This document shows, one piece after another, positions 26,701 through 38,700 of a DNA stretch of 64,000 bases (position 1 is the stretch's first letter; the number at the start of each line of letters is the position of its first letter). A program made the translations under genes and the position numbers. A model generated the notes under the pieces. The model had not been told where the DNA came from. It did not search any database and worked only from the letters and a program-made list of their open reading frames with translations. The stretch is from Gordionus sp. m RMFG-2023 (Eukaryota > Nematomorpha > Gordioida > Chordodea > Parachordodidae), in the NCBI RefSeq assembly GCF_954871325.1, contig NC_088775.1:15601561-15665560 (forward strand), written 5' to 3'.

Positions 26701-29700
26701 AATTATAAATATATTTAATATAATTATATTAAAGGATTTAAACGATTTATTATGAGATAAAAAAAAATCAACTATGAATGTATATATCTTTATTATTGAA
26801 TATATAATAATTTAATTTTTTTTAAGTTATTTATATCATAGGAAAATAAATCTCACTACAAATAATAGATAATATATGAAATTTTTTACCTAAGCATTGG
26901 CAGTTTACCTTAGCATTTGCAGTTTAGTCAAACCCGAAAAATGAATTGAGAGAAGATATAGTAAGAAAAATAAAAGTAAAGAAAATTGCAAAAATTAGAA
27001 ATAAATTGAGAAAAGATACATTAAGAAAAAAACGTAAAGAAATCGCAAAAATTTAGAAATAAATTAAGAAGGAATAACAAAAATAAATAAATATTTAAAA
27101 AAATTACGATTTTCCTTTTTTGATTGACACTTTTCCTTTTTTGATTGGATCTTTTCCTTTTTCGATTGATACTTTTCCTTTTTTGATTGAACCTTTTCCT
27201 TTTTTGTTTGACACTTTTCCTTTTTTGATCGGACTTTTTCTTTTCTTTTTGGAAATTTTCCTTTTTTGAATGACATTTTTCCTTTTTTGAATGACATTTT
27301 TCCTTTTTTGATCAGACCTTTTCCTTTTATGATTGAAACTTTTCCTTTTTTGATTGGGACTTTTCCTTTTTTGAATGGGAAACACTGTATATCTCTAGAC
27401 GGCAATCTCCGTGTAGTTTCCTGGTTTTTATTCAACGAAATTCTTGCTTCTTTTAAATATGTTTCAACTTCAAAAATTGGCAAGACATTCAGTTTAAAAA
27501 ATACGTACATATTTGATTATTTTATGATTTCTATAACATCAAATATAGGAGAGATATCTGGTTCGCCCGTCATTCTTGACAGGGTAGCTACTAGTTTATT
27601 ATAATTGTATACGTGTTAAATTTCATATAAAAATAAATACTTTATTCGTTCATCTCCATCATAAAACAATTTTCTGAAGTTATTTTGTATTATGTAGTTA
27701 TTCGAAAAAACAGCAGGTTAACAATTATAAAATTATAAAATGTTTCTTCATTTCCACTAGGAAATTTTATTAAATTAAATAATTCCTACTATTTATTAAT
27801 ACTATATATTATTTTAATCGAATAATCTCGAATAATTCGATCGAATAATAAATTTTCCTTATTCGATTTCGATTAGAATTTTCGAATTAATTTTGTTATT
27901 CGTATTGGTAAAATACGAATCGAATCGAATATCACATAATAGAAAATTCGTTTTCGGTATAGTTAAAAAACTTACTGCAAACGTAAACGCTCAATTTGTT
28001 CACAGAAGTATTATATAAATCCTTGCCTAGCCATGATGCCCATTAATTAATAAAAACAATACTATTGATTCACAAAATTATTTTAAGGAAATAAATTTAT
28101 TTAAAAATTTTTAATTTTATAGATACTCCCCTGACTTTTAATAAATAAATTATAGGTTTAATGTAATTTTTTAATAAATGCTGGCTTTAAAGAAGAATTT
28201 GTTCGAAAGAATGATAAAAATATATTGACATTTTATTTTTATTATGTTTGCATATATTGTTTCTCATAATAAGAGTTTTTGTTCGAGAACAACGGCTAAC
28301 CCTTTATAAAAGTATGATAAAAATTGTACTGTATTTAAATACGTTTTAAATGGTGTAACGGTATCTAGATACATTTAAAAAGTATCTTTTAACAACTTTC
28401 ATAGATAATGTTTTTAAATATACTTTATAAAAAATCATGAAGAAAAATAATTTTATTACAAAGTTATTAGCGTACAACCGTTCAATTTGGGTTCATGCTC
28501 ACTATACCCTTAATTCTCACTTTGTTTTTTCAAATAATGCTCACAAGGGTTATAGTATATAAATTTAAAAAAAACGCCATTACTTACATCTTTCTGAACA
28601 TTGATTTTTTCAAATTTTAACTGAGGCTGAATAAAATTTATAAGACTTTTATAGATTCCGCATATTGTAATCAGGTATAAATTTCCAGAGATCAATGCGC
28701 CATTTGTAACAAAGTTTTTTTGGCAATCTTTTTTAAATGAGATAATTTTTAAAAAAAATTATTATATTTATTATATTTTATTATATAAACCTTTTCATTA
28801 ATGATTTTTAATTGATATACAATCATTGGGTTTGGTTAGGAATTGCCTTCCCCCTCCACCTCAATAATCTTTTAATAAGATAAATTTATAAAAATATCGA
28901 AAATATTTCAAGAGCTATATAATAAGTATATATTAAAAGGTGTAAAATAAGCCAAGGGTTAGAAATTTCCACCCTATCTTAATGCATATTTTTTCAAATT
29001 AATTATTCGCTTCAAAAATGAGGATCATTTTAGAATTTTAATCAATCGGAAAACTTTGTGAAAGTATGATCTTACCAAAATCTGCTCAGAACGCCTAAAT
29101 TCATTTGTGAACACTAAAAAATAGTTTCTGTGCAAAATTTTCCATTAATCAAATTGATTTTTTAAAGTAAAACTAACATTATATTTCTACAGCTTCTTTT
29201 AGAGAGAGCAATTTGAAGACAGAACGGTTAGATTTGTGACTAACTCTTTAAAAGAATCTTAGCCTCCTCCACTTAGGATTGACGCTCAAATCAAATCAAT
29301 CTCCCATAATTTTTTTTTAAAATTGTGAAGTAAAATTTTAATAAATATAAATTAGCTAAAATTTTTGTGGCTTCTGCTAATAGTACATAAAATCGCCTCG
29401 AAAAGCTAAAGTTATTTAGTATAAATATTTTGTCATGAACTATTATGTTGAAAGTTATTATCAAAATATATTAGTAAGTAAGGAACAACGCAAATAAAAA
29501 TGTTTTGTTATTTTATTTTATATCATATTTAAAATAAATGGCGTTATATTTTTGAATAACGATCAAAAATAAAAATAATAAACACTCACTAAACAAATTT
29601 GATGCATCGATCCAAACGCTACTGATCGGATTGAATCCAGAGGGAGATATTAATATTATTATTCGTGCTTTAAATTAATTATTAAAAAAATTATATATTA

Positions 29701-32700
29701 TGATTATTATAAAAATAAGTTTTATTAGTTATTTAACAATTAACATTTTGCAATAAAATGATACATATTATATTATTCTTTTTGTAAATACTTAAAGTAA
29801 AATTTTATATAAAAGAAAATTTAAATTTTATATTATGTTATCATCAATGTGTTATCTTTTCAACTTTAAATCAATTTTTGATCGCGTTTTTCTTAATTTA
29901 AAAATTTTATAGAAGTGTATATCTCCAGTATGTTTTAGAACTTTTGAACTTAATATAATTTATATTGGTTTTTCCATACTTTTTTATATAAATTATAAAT
30001 GACTCAAATAAGAGCAAAATTGTCTAATCACAGAAGGGTATGTACTCTAAAAATGCTGGAATTTATTCCTGGTAAAATCAAATTTTTAAGTTTTAAAAGT
30101 TGCACTCAAAAAATAATAAGTTAAACTGAGGCTAACATTTATAATTAAATTTTATTTAAAAGTATTTACAAGAAAGAATAATATAAATGGTATCATTTTA
30201 TTGTAAAATAATATGTTTGGAAAAATACCCTATTTATTTACTGAAATATATTAAAATAATTTATATATTTTTAAAATATAATTAAAAATATTTACGATTT
30301 CTGAGAGGCAGAAAAATAGCATTGTCAGGATTACATCGGTCTTGTAAAATCACATAATTTGTAAAATTATAACGAATTATCGTTGGTGGAATAGTATTAG
30401 ATTTATCTTTAATTTCATACATTCATGGATTAGGAATTAATAAATTAGGATAATTTAAATAAAAATATGTATCGTTGTAAAGTAACGATAATTGGAACGC
30501 AATGAGTAGCGCGTTACCTTTTCTGAAAATAATGAGTATTGCGGTATTTTTATAAAAAGTAGGATAGTGCGTAAAACCGTATAGCAAAGAATTTTAGGCT
30601 GGATTATTATTACAGAGAAAAGGAAAGAAAACTCGAAATAGGGGAAAAACATTTTTGAAATCTATGTTCAAAAAATTAATACCTTTTTTTATGTATGGCG
30701 TCAGGCGCATAAACAAGGGTCACCCTCCGTCCCAAATTTGTCAGTTATAGTAAATACAAAGCTAATAAAGATTTTCCTCCAACATATCTCCCTCTTGCCA
30801 AAAGATTTTAAAAAAATATCACTATAAAGAATTTGAAAGAAAAATTAACAAATAAAAAGTCAATAACTTTTTAAAAACGACTATAATACATAATTTTTGG
30901 GAAAAAATAAGTGAAAACCAATTTTTATAAAAATATAATATAAGCGTCCACAGCGGACGTAACCTCCAATAAAATTTATGGCGAAACTGCCTAATAGGGC
31001 CCTCCTATAGGAAAATCCTGGATATATCTATATATATGGCGTGATAACTAAGAGGTAAACATTTCAACTGAAGCCCTTTCTGAAGTCAATTTGATTTTGA
31101 TATCAGCATGCCCCCACCTGCAAATCTAACAGAAACTTATGTTGTTTTGGCAAAAAAAAATGTAAAAAAATTGAATCTTCTAAATTTTAGCCCCCCCCCC
31201 CCCCCGTGAAATAAATTCTAACAACCCTAAGTTTCAATTTAATTTTACTGGAAGAAGCACGCATCTAATATCCTGAAATTTTTTGACATATTTTTTGGTT
31301 CGAACCCAAATGCTATATAAAAAATGGCATCTAATATTGCTATATTGAGAAATATGTATTTGATACAATTTCCAATTTTTTTTTCAACTTGAATTAAAAT
31401 TAATTTTATGATAAATAAAAATATAAATTTTTCTTTCTATTTTATAAACTCAATTTAACAAAATAAGCGTAATATAATGATTGCAATAATGAAAAATTTC
31501 TATCAAAATATTGGTAGCATAAAAATTTGCAATAAACTATTGGTAAATTAATAGTTCTATAAGAATGTAATAGAAATAAGAAAAATTGAAAAAACAAGTT
31601 AAAAAAACAATGTTTGTTTTTTAAGTTTGTTTATTTCATTAATAAAACTTTTTCATTCATAATTATCACATTAATAATATAAAATTATGAGCCCCATATT
31701 TCAGGCTATTGTTACTTGCAACTATTGTTGCATTTAAAAAATTATAAAAAAAGTAAAATTTTCATTTCTTAAAGAACGCATGTTGTTTTTTTTTTACCAT
31801 TAACAATATTTATTTATTTCAAAATAATTTTTTTTTTATATAAATAAATATATTTTATTTCATAAATAAAAATTATTTTATTAAAAATGGAAATTGTGAA
31901 ATGGATACTATTGCAGGTAAAAAATATATTTTTTTAAGCCAAATATTTATTTTTCTCAAAATAAAAAGATCTTCGATCTTTGAAGATCGTAAAATTTGAA
32001 GATCTTTTATTTATAAAAAAATTTGAGCAACGATCTTAAAAGATCTAGATCTTTGAAGATCGTAAAATTTAAAGATCTTTTATTTTTTAAAAATTTTGTG
32101 TAACGATCTTCAAAGATCTTCATGATATTTATTTTTTTCCCTTTATTAAAAGCCCAGATGTTTTTCAATTTTATTAATATAATATTTCTTTTATATTTTA
32201 TACCTCTCCTCCTGCCTTGATGAAAATTGAAAAACATCTGGGCTTTTAATAAGGGGGTAAAAAAAAAAATATCATGAAGATCTTTGAAGATCGTTACACA
32301 AAATTTTTAAAAAATAAAAGATCTTCAAATTTTACGATCTTCAAAGATCTTGCTCAAATTTTTGAGCTAGATCTCGCTCAAAAATCTTCAAAGAAGATCT
32401 TTTGTACAACTCTGTTTATGGTATTAAATTATAAAAAAAAGTAAAATTTTCATTTTTTAAAATAATTTTTTTTTTATTTCGAATAATAGATAACAGCAGA
32501 AGAATTCCATGAAAATGACCAAAAAAACAACTCAAAACTTATCTTAATTCATTTTATACTATAGGCATTACAATAAACTGGATAAATTGAGACTCTTCAT
32601 AAGCAAATATTTTTATTAAGCTATAAATTATAAATGTTTTTTTCCTAATTAATTAAATTTTTCATGTTTAATCTAATTTTCACAATATATATATTTAGTC

Positions 32701-35700
32701 TACACTAAAAATAGATAACAGCAGAATAATTCCATGAAAATGACCAAAAAAGATTATATCTTAATTCTTTTTATACTATAGGCATTACAATAAACTGGAT
32801 AAATTGAGACTCTTCATAAGCAAATATTTCTATTAAGCTATAAATTATAAATATGTTTTTTTCCTAATTAATTAAATTTTTCATGTTTAATCTAATTTTC
32901 ACAATATATATTTAGTCTACACTAAAAATAGATAATAGCAGAAGAATTCCATGATGACCAAAAAAACAACTCAAAACTTAGATAAATAGATTATATCTTA
33001 ATTCTTTTTATACTATAAGCATTACAATAAACTGGATAAGACTCTTTTTAAGCAAATATTTATTTCTTTTTCATAACATTTGTATTTTAAATATGATTAC
33101 ACTATTTAAATATATTATTATAATAAAAATAGAAACAATTATAATAATTTTGAATGCAATTTGTGAAATGACAAGGTTTTAGGTAATTGTAATTGATCCT
33201 GTATGGGTAGTTCTATATTCTCTTTAGATAATTGTAGATTTTCTTTGGGTAGTTCTAGATTCTCTTTGGATAATTGTAGATTATCTTGATTATCCTGCAT
33301 TATAGAAAGATCGATTTCATTATCTATTTCTTTATTTAAAGCTTTTTTTTTTGTTAAAAATAGTGTACTGCATTTTTTTCTATTTATTTTTTCAGGCATT
33401 TTTAAATTTTTAACTAAAATCGGGACCGTATTCCGTCGTCTCGTTGCTAAACTTATAGCTTCCAAAATTAAGGACAACGCAGCCTTAATTTTAGCACCCC
33501 ATCAACTCGGTATTGGCATCCAGGGCGGTTGCGAAATAGCCACACACGCTACTCGCATCCATCTCCAAACCAACCCTAGTGACGAAATCCTCGTCAAAAT
33601 TGATTTCTCTAACGCCTTCAACTCCATTCGCCGTTCCCACTTTCTTCCACAAATATACCACTCATTTCCCACCTTCTCCCAATTTTTCCACTCCTGCTAT
33701 TCCAAGCCATCTCATCTCCAATTCAACAACTACTTACTTTCATCATCTGAAGGGATCCAGCAAGGCGATCCTCTAGGCTCGATACTTTTCTGCATTGGAA
33801 TCAACGAAATGGTCAAAAACATTTCTACCAACTGCAATCTTCCACTCCACACTTGGTACATCGACGACGGAATATTCTGCGGCTCCCCTCACGAGGTCGC
33901 CAAGGCCCTCGCCATCATTAATACACATTCCGCCGCAATTGGACTTTCACTTAATGAACAAAAAACCGAGATCTGTCCACTTCATTGTTCCATCCCATTC
34001 ACCCATAACTTCCTTACAACCGAGCTATCATCCCTCACTCATCTCGGCTCACCTGTCGGTGGCTTGCAATCCATTAATCACTTCTTCACTAACGCATCAT
34101 CTAGCTTACTTCATTTCAAAAACATCTCTAAATTTCTCCCTCGCCATCAAGCTTTTTTTCTCCTCAAAAACTTTTACTACATTCCTAAAATTCTTTACGC
34201 TCTTCGATCCACCTCAATCTTTAAATTTCCCGACTCACTAAAATCATTTGAAACTTCCGTCAAATCTCTTGCCGAAGAGATCCTTAATCTTCGCTTCAAC
34301 CATAATTCATGGCTACAAGCATCACTTCCATGCAAGCTCGGGGGCATCGGCTTACGCTCACCTCTAACTCTTTCCATCAGTGGATTCATCGCCTCCCGCC
34401 TCTCATCTGACTCACACATTAGCCAGCTTTCTCACTTTCCTGATCCATTATTAGCTGAAGCCCAGACCATTTGTTCCGTTGTCCCAAACACTCCTCGACC
34501 CTCCTCCTGTTTACAGAGAGACTGGGATACTCCACTCAATGAAGGCTCCGTCGCTTACCTAAAATCGAGCCTTCATGACGACGATCTCACAGTCTTTCAC
34601 CAATTAAACCAAGGATCGGGTTACGAGTTTCTGGAAACTATACCCTCCAACAACCTCGACTAGTTGCTGACCGCTGACGAGCTAAGATTTGCCATTGGAT
34701 TACGGCTCAATTGCGAAATTGTTCTACCGTACCAATGCAAACATTGCGAAACCAGCGTCGATCGCAAGGGCAGACATTGCCTCCATTGCCGCTTTTGCCG
34801 AGGCCGTTTTCCACGGCACACCAATTGCAATGACATCATATTGCGCGCTCTCAAATCCGCAGGCATTCCATCAAGACTTGAACCGACCGGCATTTTTAGA
34901 TCCGACGGAAAACGTCCTGATGGAATGTCCTTGATTCCTTGGTCAAGGGGCCAGCTACTAGTCTGGGACTTCACCTGCATTGACCCAAATGCACCATCCA
35001 ACCACAACGTCGATGCCCTCGCTCTAGCAGAAACTCGTAAAACTATCAAATATAGTTCCATAGACCCCTCTTTCTTATTCATACCTATCGCCTGCTCTAC
35101 TCTTACCACCTTCGGTAGCAAAGCTCTAAGTTTTTTTAAAGAATTAGGCAAACGGATTCGGGAAAAAACCGATCAGCCTAAAGAGTCCCTTTTTTTACGA
35201 CAAAGACTTGCTACCGCCATCATTCGCTCTAACTACCTAAGTTTCATCTCTTCCATTGAATAATCTCCTATGTCTATGCTCTCTCTCTCCCTTCTCTTTC
35301 CTAGTTTCCATTCTTTTATCCCTTACCCTTTCGCAAATTATATTTTTTTACCTCTATTAATTTTACCATATAAAAAAAAATTTTTTATTTGCTATAAACT
35401 TTTGATAACATATTATATCAGCAACTATTGAAATAAAGAGAGAATTTACCCGTCAAAAAAAAAAATTCTAAGGAATTGGAAGTTGATGGTAAACTATTAA
35501 TTTAAAACCTTTTGATTTGGATGGTCTGACCTTGCCCTCATAACATTGGTAATAAAGTCGTTCGTACATTATTGTTGACTTAAGTATTGGGTCCTTCGAT
35601 TTTTTAGAACGGTGTATTGAATAATTTGTCACATTAGAAATTTCCTATTTATTTAGCCATTCTTTTAAAATGAAGAATGACGAATATCTAACATTTACTA

Positions 35701-38700
35701 CAAAAGGTATGTAATAATAATAAATAATATTTTTTACCTGCAAGAGTTGTATCTATCTCATAATTTCCAGTAGGGCTTGATTCGATCATAGGAGGGACTA
35801 ATACCATAAATAAATATTTGGCTTAAAAAAATATATTTTTTACCTGCAATAGTATCTATTTCACAATTTCCATTTTTAATAAAATAATTTTCATTAATGA
35901 AAAAAAAAAATATTTATTTATAAAAATATATTTTTTACCTGCAATAGTATCTATTTCACAATTTCCATTTTTAATAAAATAATTTTTATTTATGAAAAAA
36001 AATATATTTATTTATAAATAAAAAAAAAATTATTTTGAAATAAATAAATATTGTTAATGGTAAAAAAAAAACAACATGCGTTCTTTAAAAAATGAAAATT
36101 TTACTTTTATAATTTTTTAAATGCAACAATAGTTGCAAGTAACAATAGCCCATATTTCATACATTTTCTGTTTTCTATGTATGTTTTAATAATTAAAGAT
36201 TGACCGATTTAAAAAAAAAGATTTACACGTAAAATATTGAGAATTTTTACCGAGCATTTTCCAGGGGAAATTGTGATTTTTTTAACCTTTATAACTCTAA
36301 TAAACTCATTATTTTTCAGATAGCGAATATCGCAAGCGTTACTTTCTCCAAATAAAAATTTTTTAATAGCCTTTATAGCGCTAAATAATTATGTTAAATA
36401 ATACTTCTCTCATAAAACAATAAAATTCCATTGGAATAATAAATGTGTTGACCAATGTTCATTTCCATTTCATAACTTTTATAATCTGAAGAAAAAAATA
36501 TTAAAAATTAGTAATACAATAATTTATGTATTTCTTATAATATAATAGTTTAACGAATTTATATTAAACAGCTCGATTTAGCCAATTTTTCAAAGCGGCT
36601 AACTTACGATTTTAGCCAAAAGTAAATTATCCAAGCTTGGAGATTTTGCCCCACTGGCGATGATAGAAAGGTTTGGAAATCTATTGATTAAATTTTGAGG
36701 CGTAAGTATTAATATGTTTTTGAAAATCTGCTAAATTGAGCAGTTTAAAAACACTAGTGACATTTTTAATTTGAAAGTTGTTTATGATCAAGATGAATTG
36801 CTCTAACAAAATATGTCACTTGAATTTATGTCCCAAATGCATACTTACTGTCCCTTTTTCATATCAGATAGAAAAAGGCAAGTTGTAAAAAGCAATGAAG
36901 CACCATGCCCCTAAATTCAATTAAAGAAGAAACTTGGAAAAGATTTTAGTAGAATCCCATATGGACAAGTGGGGCAAGAATTTTATAAAAAAAGTAGGGA
37001 GGAATTTTTTTTAAAGTAAACGAACCGCAAAAACAAGTCCAATTTAATGTAATATTCTAACTAAATATTTAAATTATTTTTTTCTAATAATAACTAACGT
37101 CTTTTAAAATCTGAACCAAAAATATAACCAAAAAAAATTAAATACAAAAAAAAGATTGAATTTTTTTTAAAGTTGCTCACACCGAGCACTTTATTGATAA
37201 ATATTAAGGAAATGGGAATATGTGATTGACTTATTCTATACTCTAAAGACAACTCTTATATATTAATAAGGAATTTGTAAAGTTGATTTACTTACCAAGA
37301 TTACAATCCAAACTTAAGAAAATTGCAGTTAAAACAGCTGATTTATTTAAATTTCTCTTAGTCGCTTTATAATCACATGACCACAAAAAATAAAATAATT
37401 TTTAAATCCCATTTTTAATATATCTAAGCTCTAACCCATCTCTCAAACCTTCAATTAAACTTCCTTACTTCAGATAATTGATTAATTTTAAATATATTTC
37501 ATTCAATTAAAGAATCTGCTTCATTTAAGGATTCATTGAGTTGAGTTCTTATAAACTGTCCAATAAAAAAAACGTTGCAAATTATTTGGAGATATGGTAT
37601 AAAAAAACGTAATTATAATAATCTTTCATTAAATTACATTTTATTTACCTTCATCTTCAGTACCATAAATTTTACCACGAGAAATGTTTAGTATCCATCC
37701 TATATGAGCATCGCTCTTTATAAGGCATAAAAGTATAATTTTTAAGATTTAAATTTTATACGAAAGATGTCATGTGAAATTTAGTTTTCCAGGTTTGATT
37801 ATAAACTGTTAAAATTGGATAATGGCCATGATATTTATGTTTCTTATATAATTCCCTTTGTTTGCCAATCTCCGAATTTGTTGTATCATACAGATTTGCT
37901 ACGATGGTCTAAAATATAACATAATATAATATTTTTTAAAAAAATAGTGAAGGGTTCAAGATCTTAGCCTAAATTAATTAACCCGAAATGGCCATAAACT
38001 TCGCTTTTTTAAAAAAAAGGACGAGATTGAACAACCGTTTTTGATACGATTTTTTTAACAATATTTTGTTTTTTTTGGTCCACACCCTCCAAAAATACTA
38101 CGCTGTAAGAGCTGGTTAAGCCACTCCATAGACATAGCCGGGTTTTTTTGGGTAAAAATTTAAAAAATAAAACAAACCTCTAAAAAAAATTCTCTTATAT
38201 ACTTTTTAGATAAGAAGTTTTCTATATTTTACATAATCTCCTGGTATTATTTTTTTTTCCTTATTAAAATATCCAACAAATAATTTATCATTTTTCTAAG
38301 TTGGATTGTGATTTGTGACCCGCATTTTTAAAAAGAAGAATATTTTTGGGCCAATTGCCGAATTTGGCGCGTCCACCTTTCTGCCTGGTCTTTCAAATAG
38401 CTGTAAATTTAGGTTATTAAATATTGTAAGAATATTACTTCGAATTATCTGATATATTAAATAAATAAAATAATTACCTAAATAAAATTTCATATTAATA
38501 ATGATGTCGTCCATTTTGACCGGAATGGACAAAATACGATCAAAATCTTACGATCAAAGGAAGCTTTCCCGTTTTTATATATATGTTGAATAGTTTATGA
38601 GTTGACACTGTCTCTCATTCCAAAGAGCAGGCTTCATTGTTTTAAAATATTTATGTATTTTATTCTATCTTACCATTTGATCTTTGTCAAAAACCAATGC

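Larger units (their letters stand above)
19035..27387. mobile_element. Element with long inverted arms and purine minisatellites
   Basis: The left end CAGAGTTTCCCATTC (19035) is mirrored by GAATGGGAAACACTG (27387). The arms mirror each other over about 0.7-1.2 kb: a 20-bp purine minisatellite, an AT-rich block with AGAAGATA-type words, a motif with CTGCAAATGCTTAGG near 20020 and its inverse near 26900, then the CTTGCGGATT repeat. CAGNG ends suggest hAT. The flanking 8-mers do not match, so the target duplication has decayed or the ends are rearranged. The space between the arms holds a younger hAT (20421-25080) and another hAT relic (25430-25900). Confidence 0.6.
18215..28401 (-). mobile_element. 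Old hAT element, disrupted by a nested insertion
   Basis: Both ends carry the same ordered subterminal words. Starting from outside, there is an AGAGTTGGTAAAA-like end, then GTATC/AGATAC words (18236-18365; 28330-28400), then ATTCGAATA words (18655-18725; 27818-27945). Inside these, on the minus strand, lie a C-terminal hAT dimerisation piece (18952-19034) and a more N-terminal piece (about 27388-27600), separated by the 19035-27387 insertion. No target duplication was resolved, which fits an old copy. It lies in the 10.9-kb intron of the CatSper-like gene. Confidence 0.55.
33413..35465 (+). mobile_element. 5'-truncated LINE with restriction-like endonuclease (R2/CRE-type group)
   Basis: The element begins abruptly within the reverse transcriptase domain (first clear residues TVFRRLVAKL) and ends with an AATAAA (35432-35437) and an 11-bp A run (35455-35465). 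The codons are clearly richer in G and C than the surroundings, suggesting a recent arrival. No target duplication was found, as is common for endonuclease-dependent elements of this type. It interrupts the Foldback-like element. The exact clade (R2, CRE, NeSL or related) cannot be decided by eye. Confidence 0.85.
31704..36150. mobile_element. Foldback/MULE-like element with long inverted ends
   Basis: The left end GGCTATTGTTACTTGCAACT is mirrored by the right end ATTGCAAGTAACAATAGCC-type sequence. The inverted repeats extend about 260-330 bp (31704-31965; 35824-36150). The flanks are the 9-bp duplication CATATTTCA (31695-31703 and 36151-36159), the length typical of Mutator/Foldback elements. 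The right arm contains an extra tandem copy of an 85-100-bp block (35824-35913, 35925-36010). The interior holds a palindrome, a 215-240-bp tandem repeat, minus-strand open pieces (33139-33410; 35470-35690) and a LINE that landed between them. Confidence 0.8.

Noticed and set aside
29075-29113. Short AG...GT-bounded piece with FTNEFRRSEQIL
   Set aside because: Placing it between the exons at 29590 and 28727 breaks the phase, and those two join without it.
31191-31205. Homopolymer C and G runs here and at 58995 and 60584 as possible functional signals
   Set aside because: They are isolated, with no conserved neighbours, and their lengths may be sequencing or assembly noise.
31290-31320. tRNA T-arm-like TTTGGTTCGAACCCAAA
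   Set aside because: The stem and loop fit, but no acceptor stem, D-arm or anticodon arm can be formed upstream at the right spacing.
33795-34241. Plus-strand open frame in another frame of the LINE
   Set aside because: It is a shadow of the reverse transcriptase frame, as are the minus-strand frames at 34195-34419 and 34660-35151.
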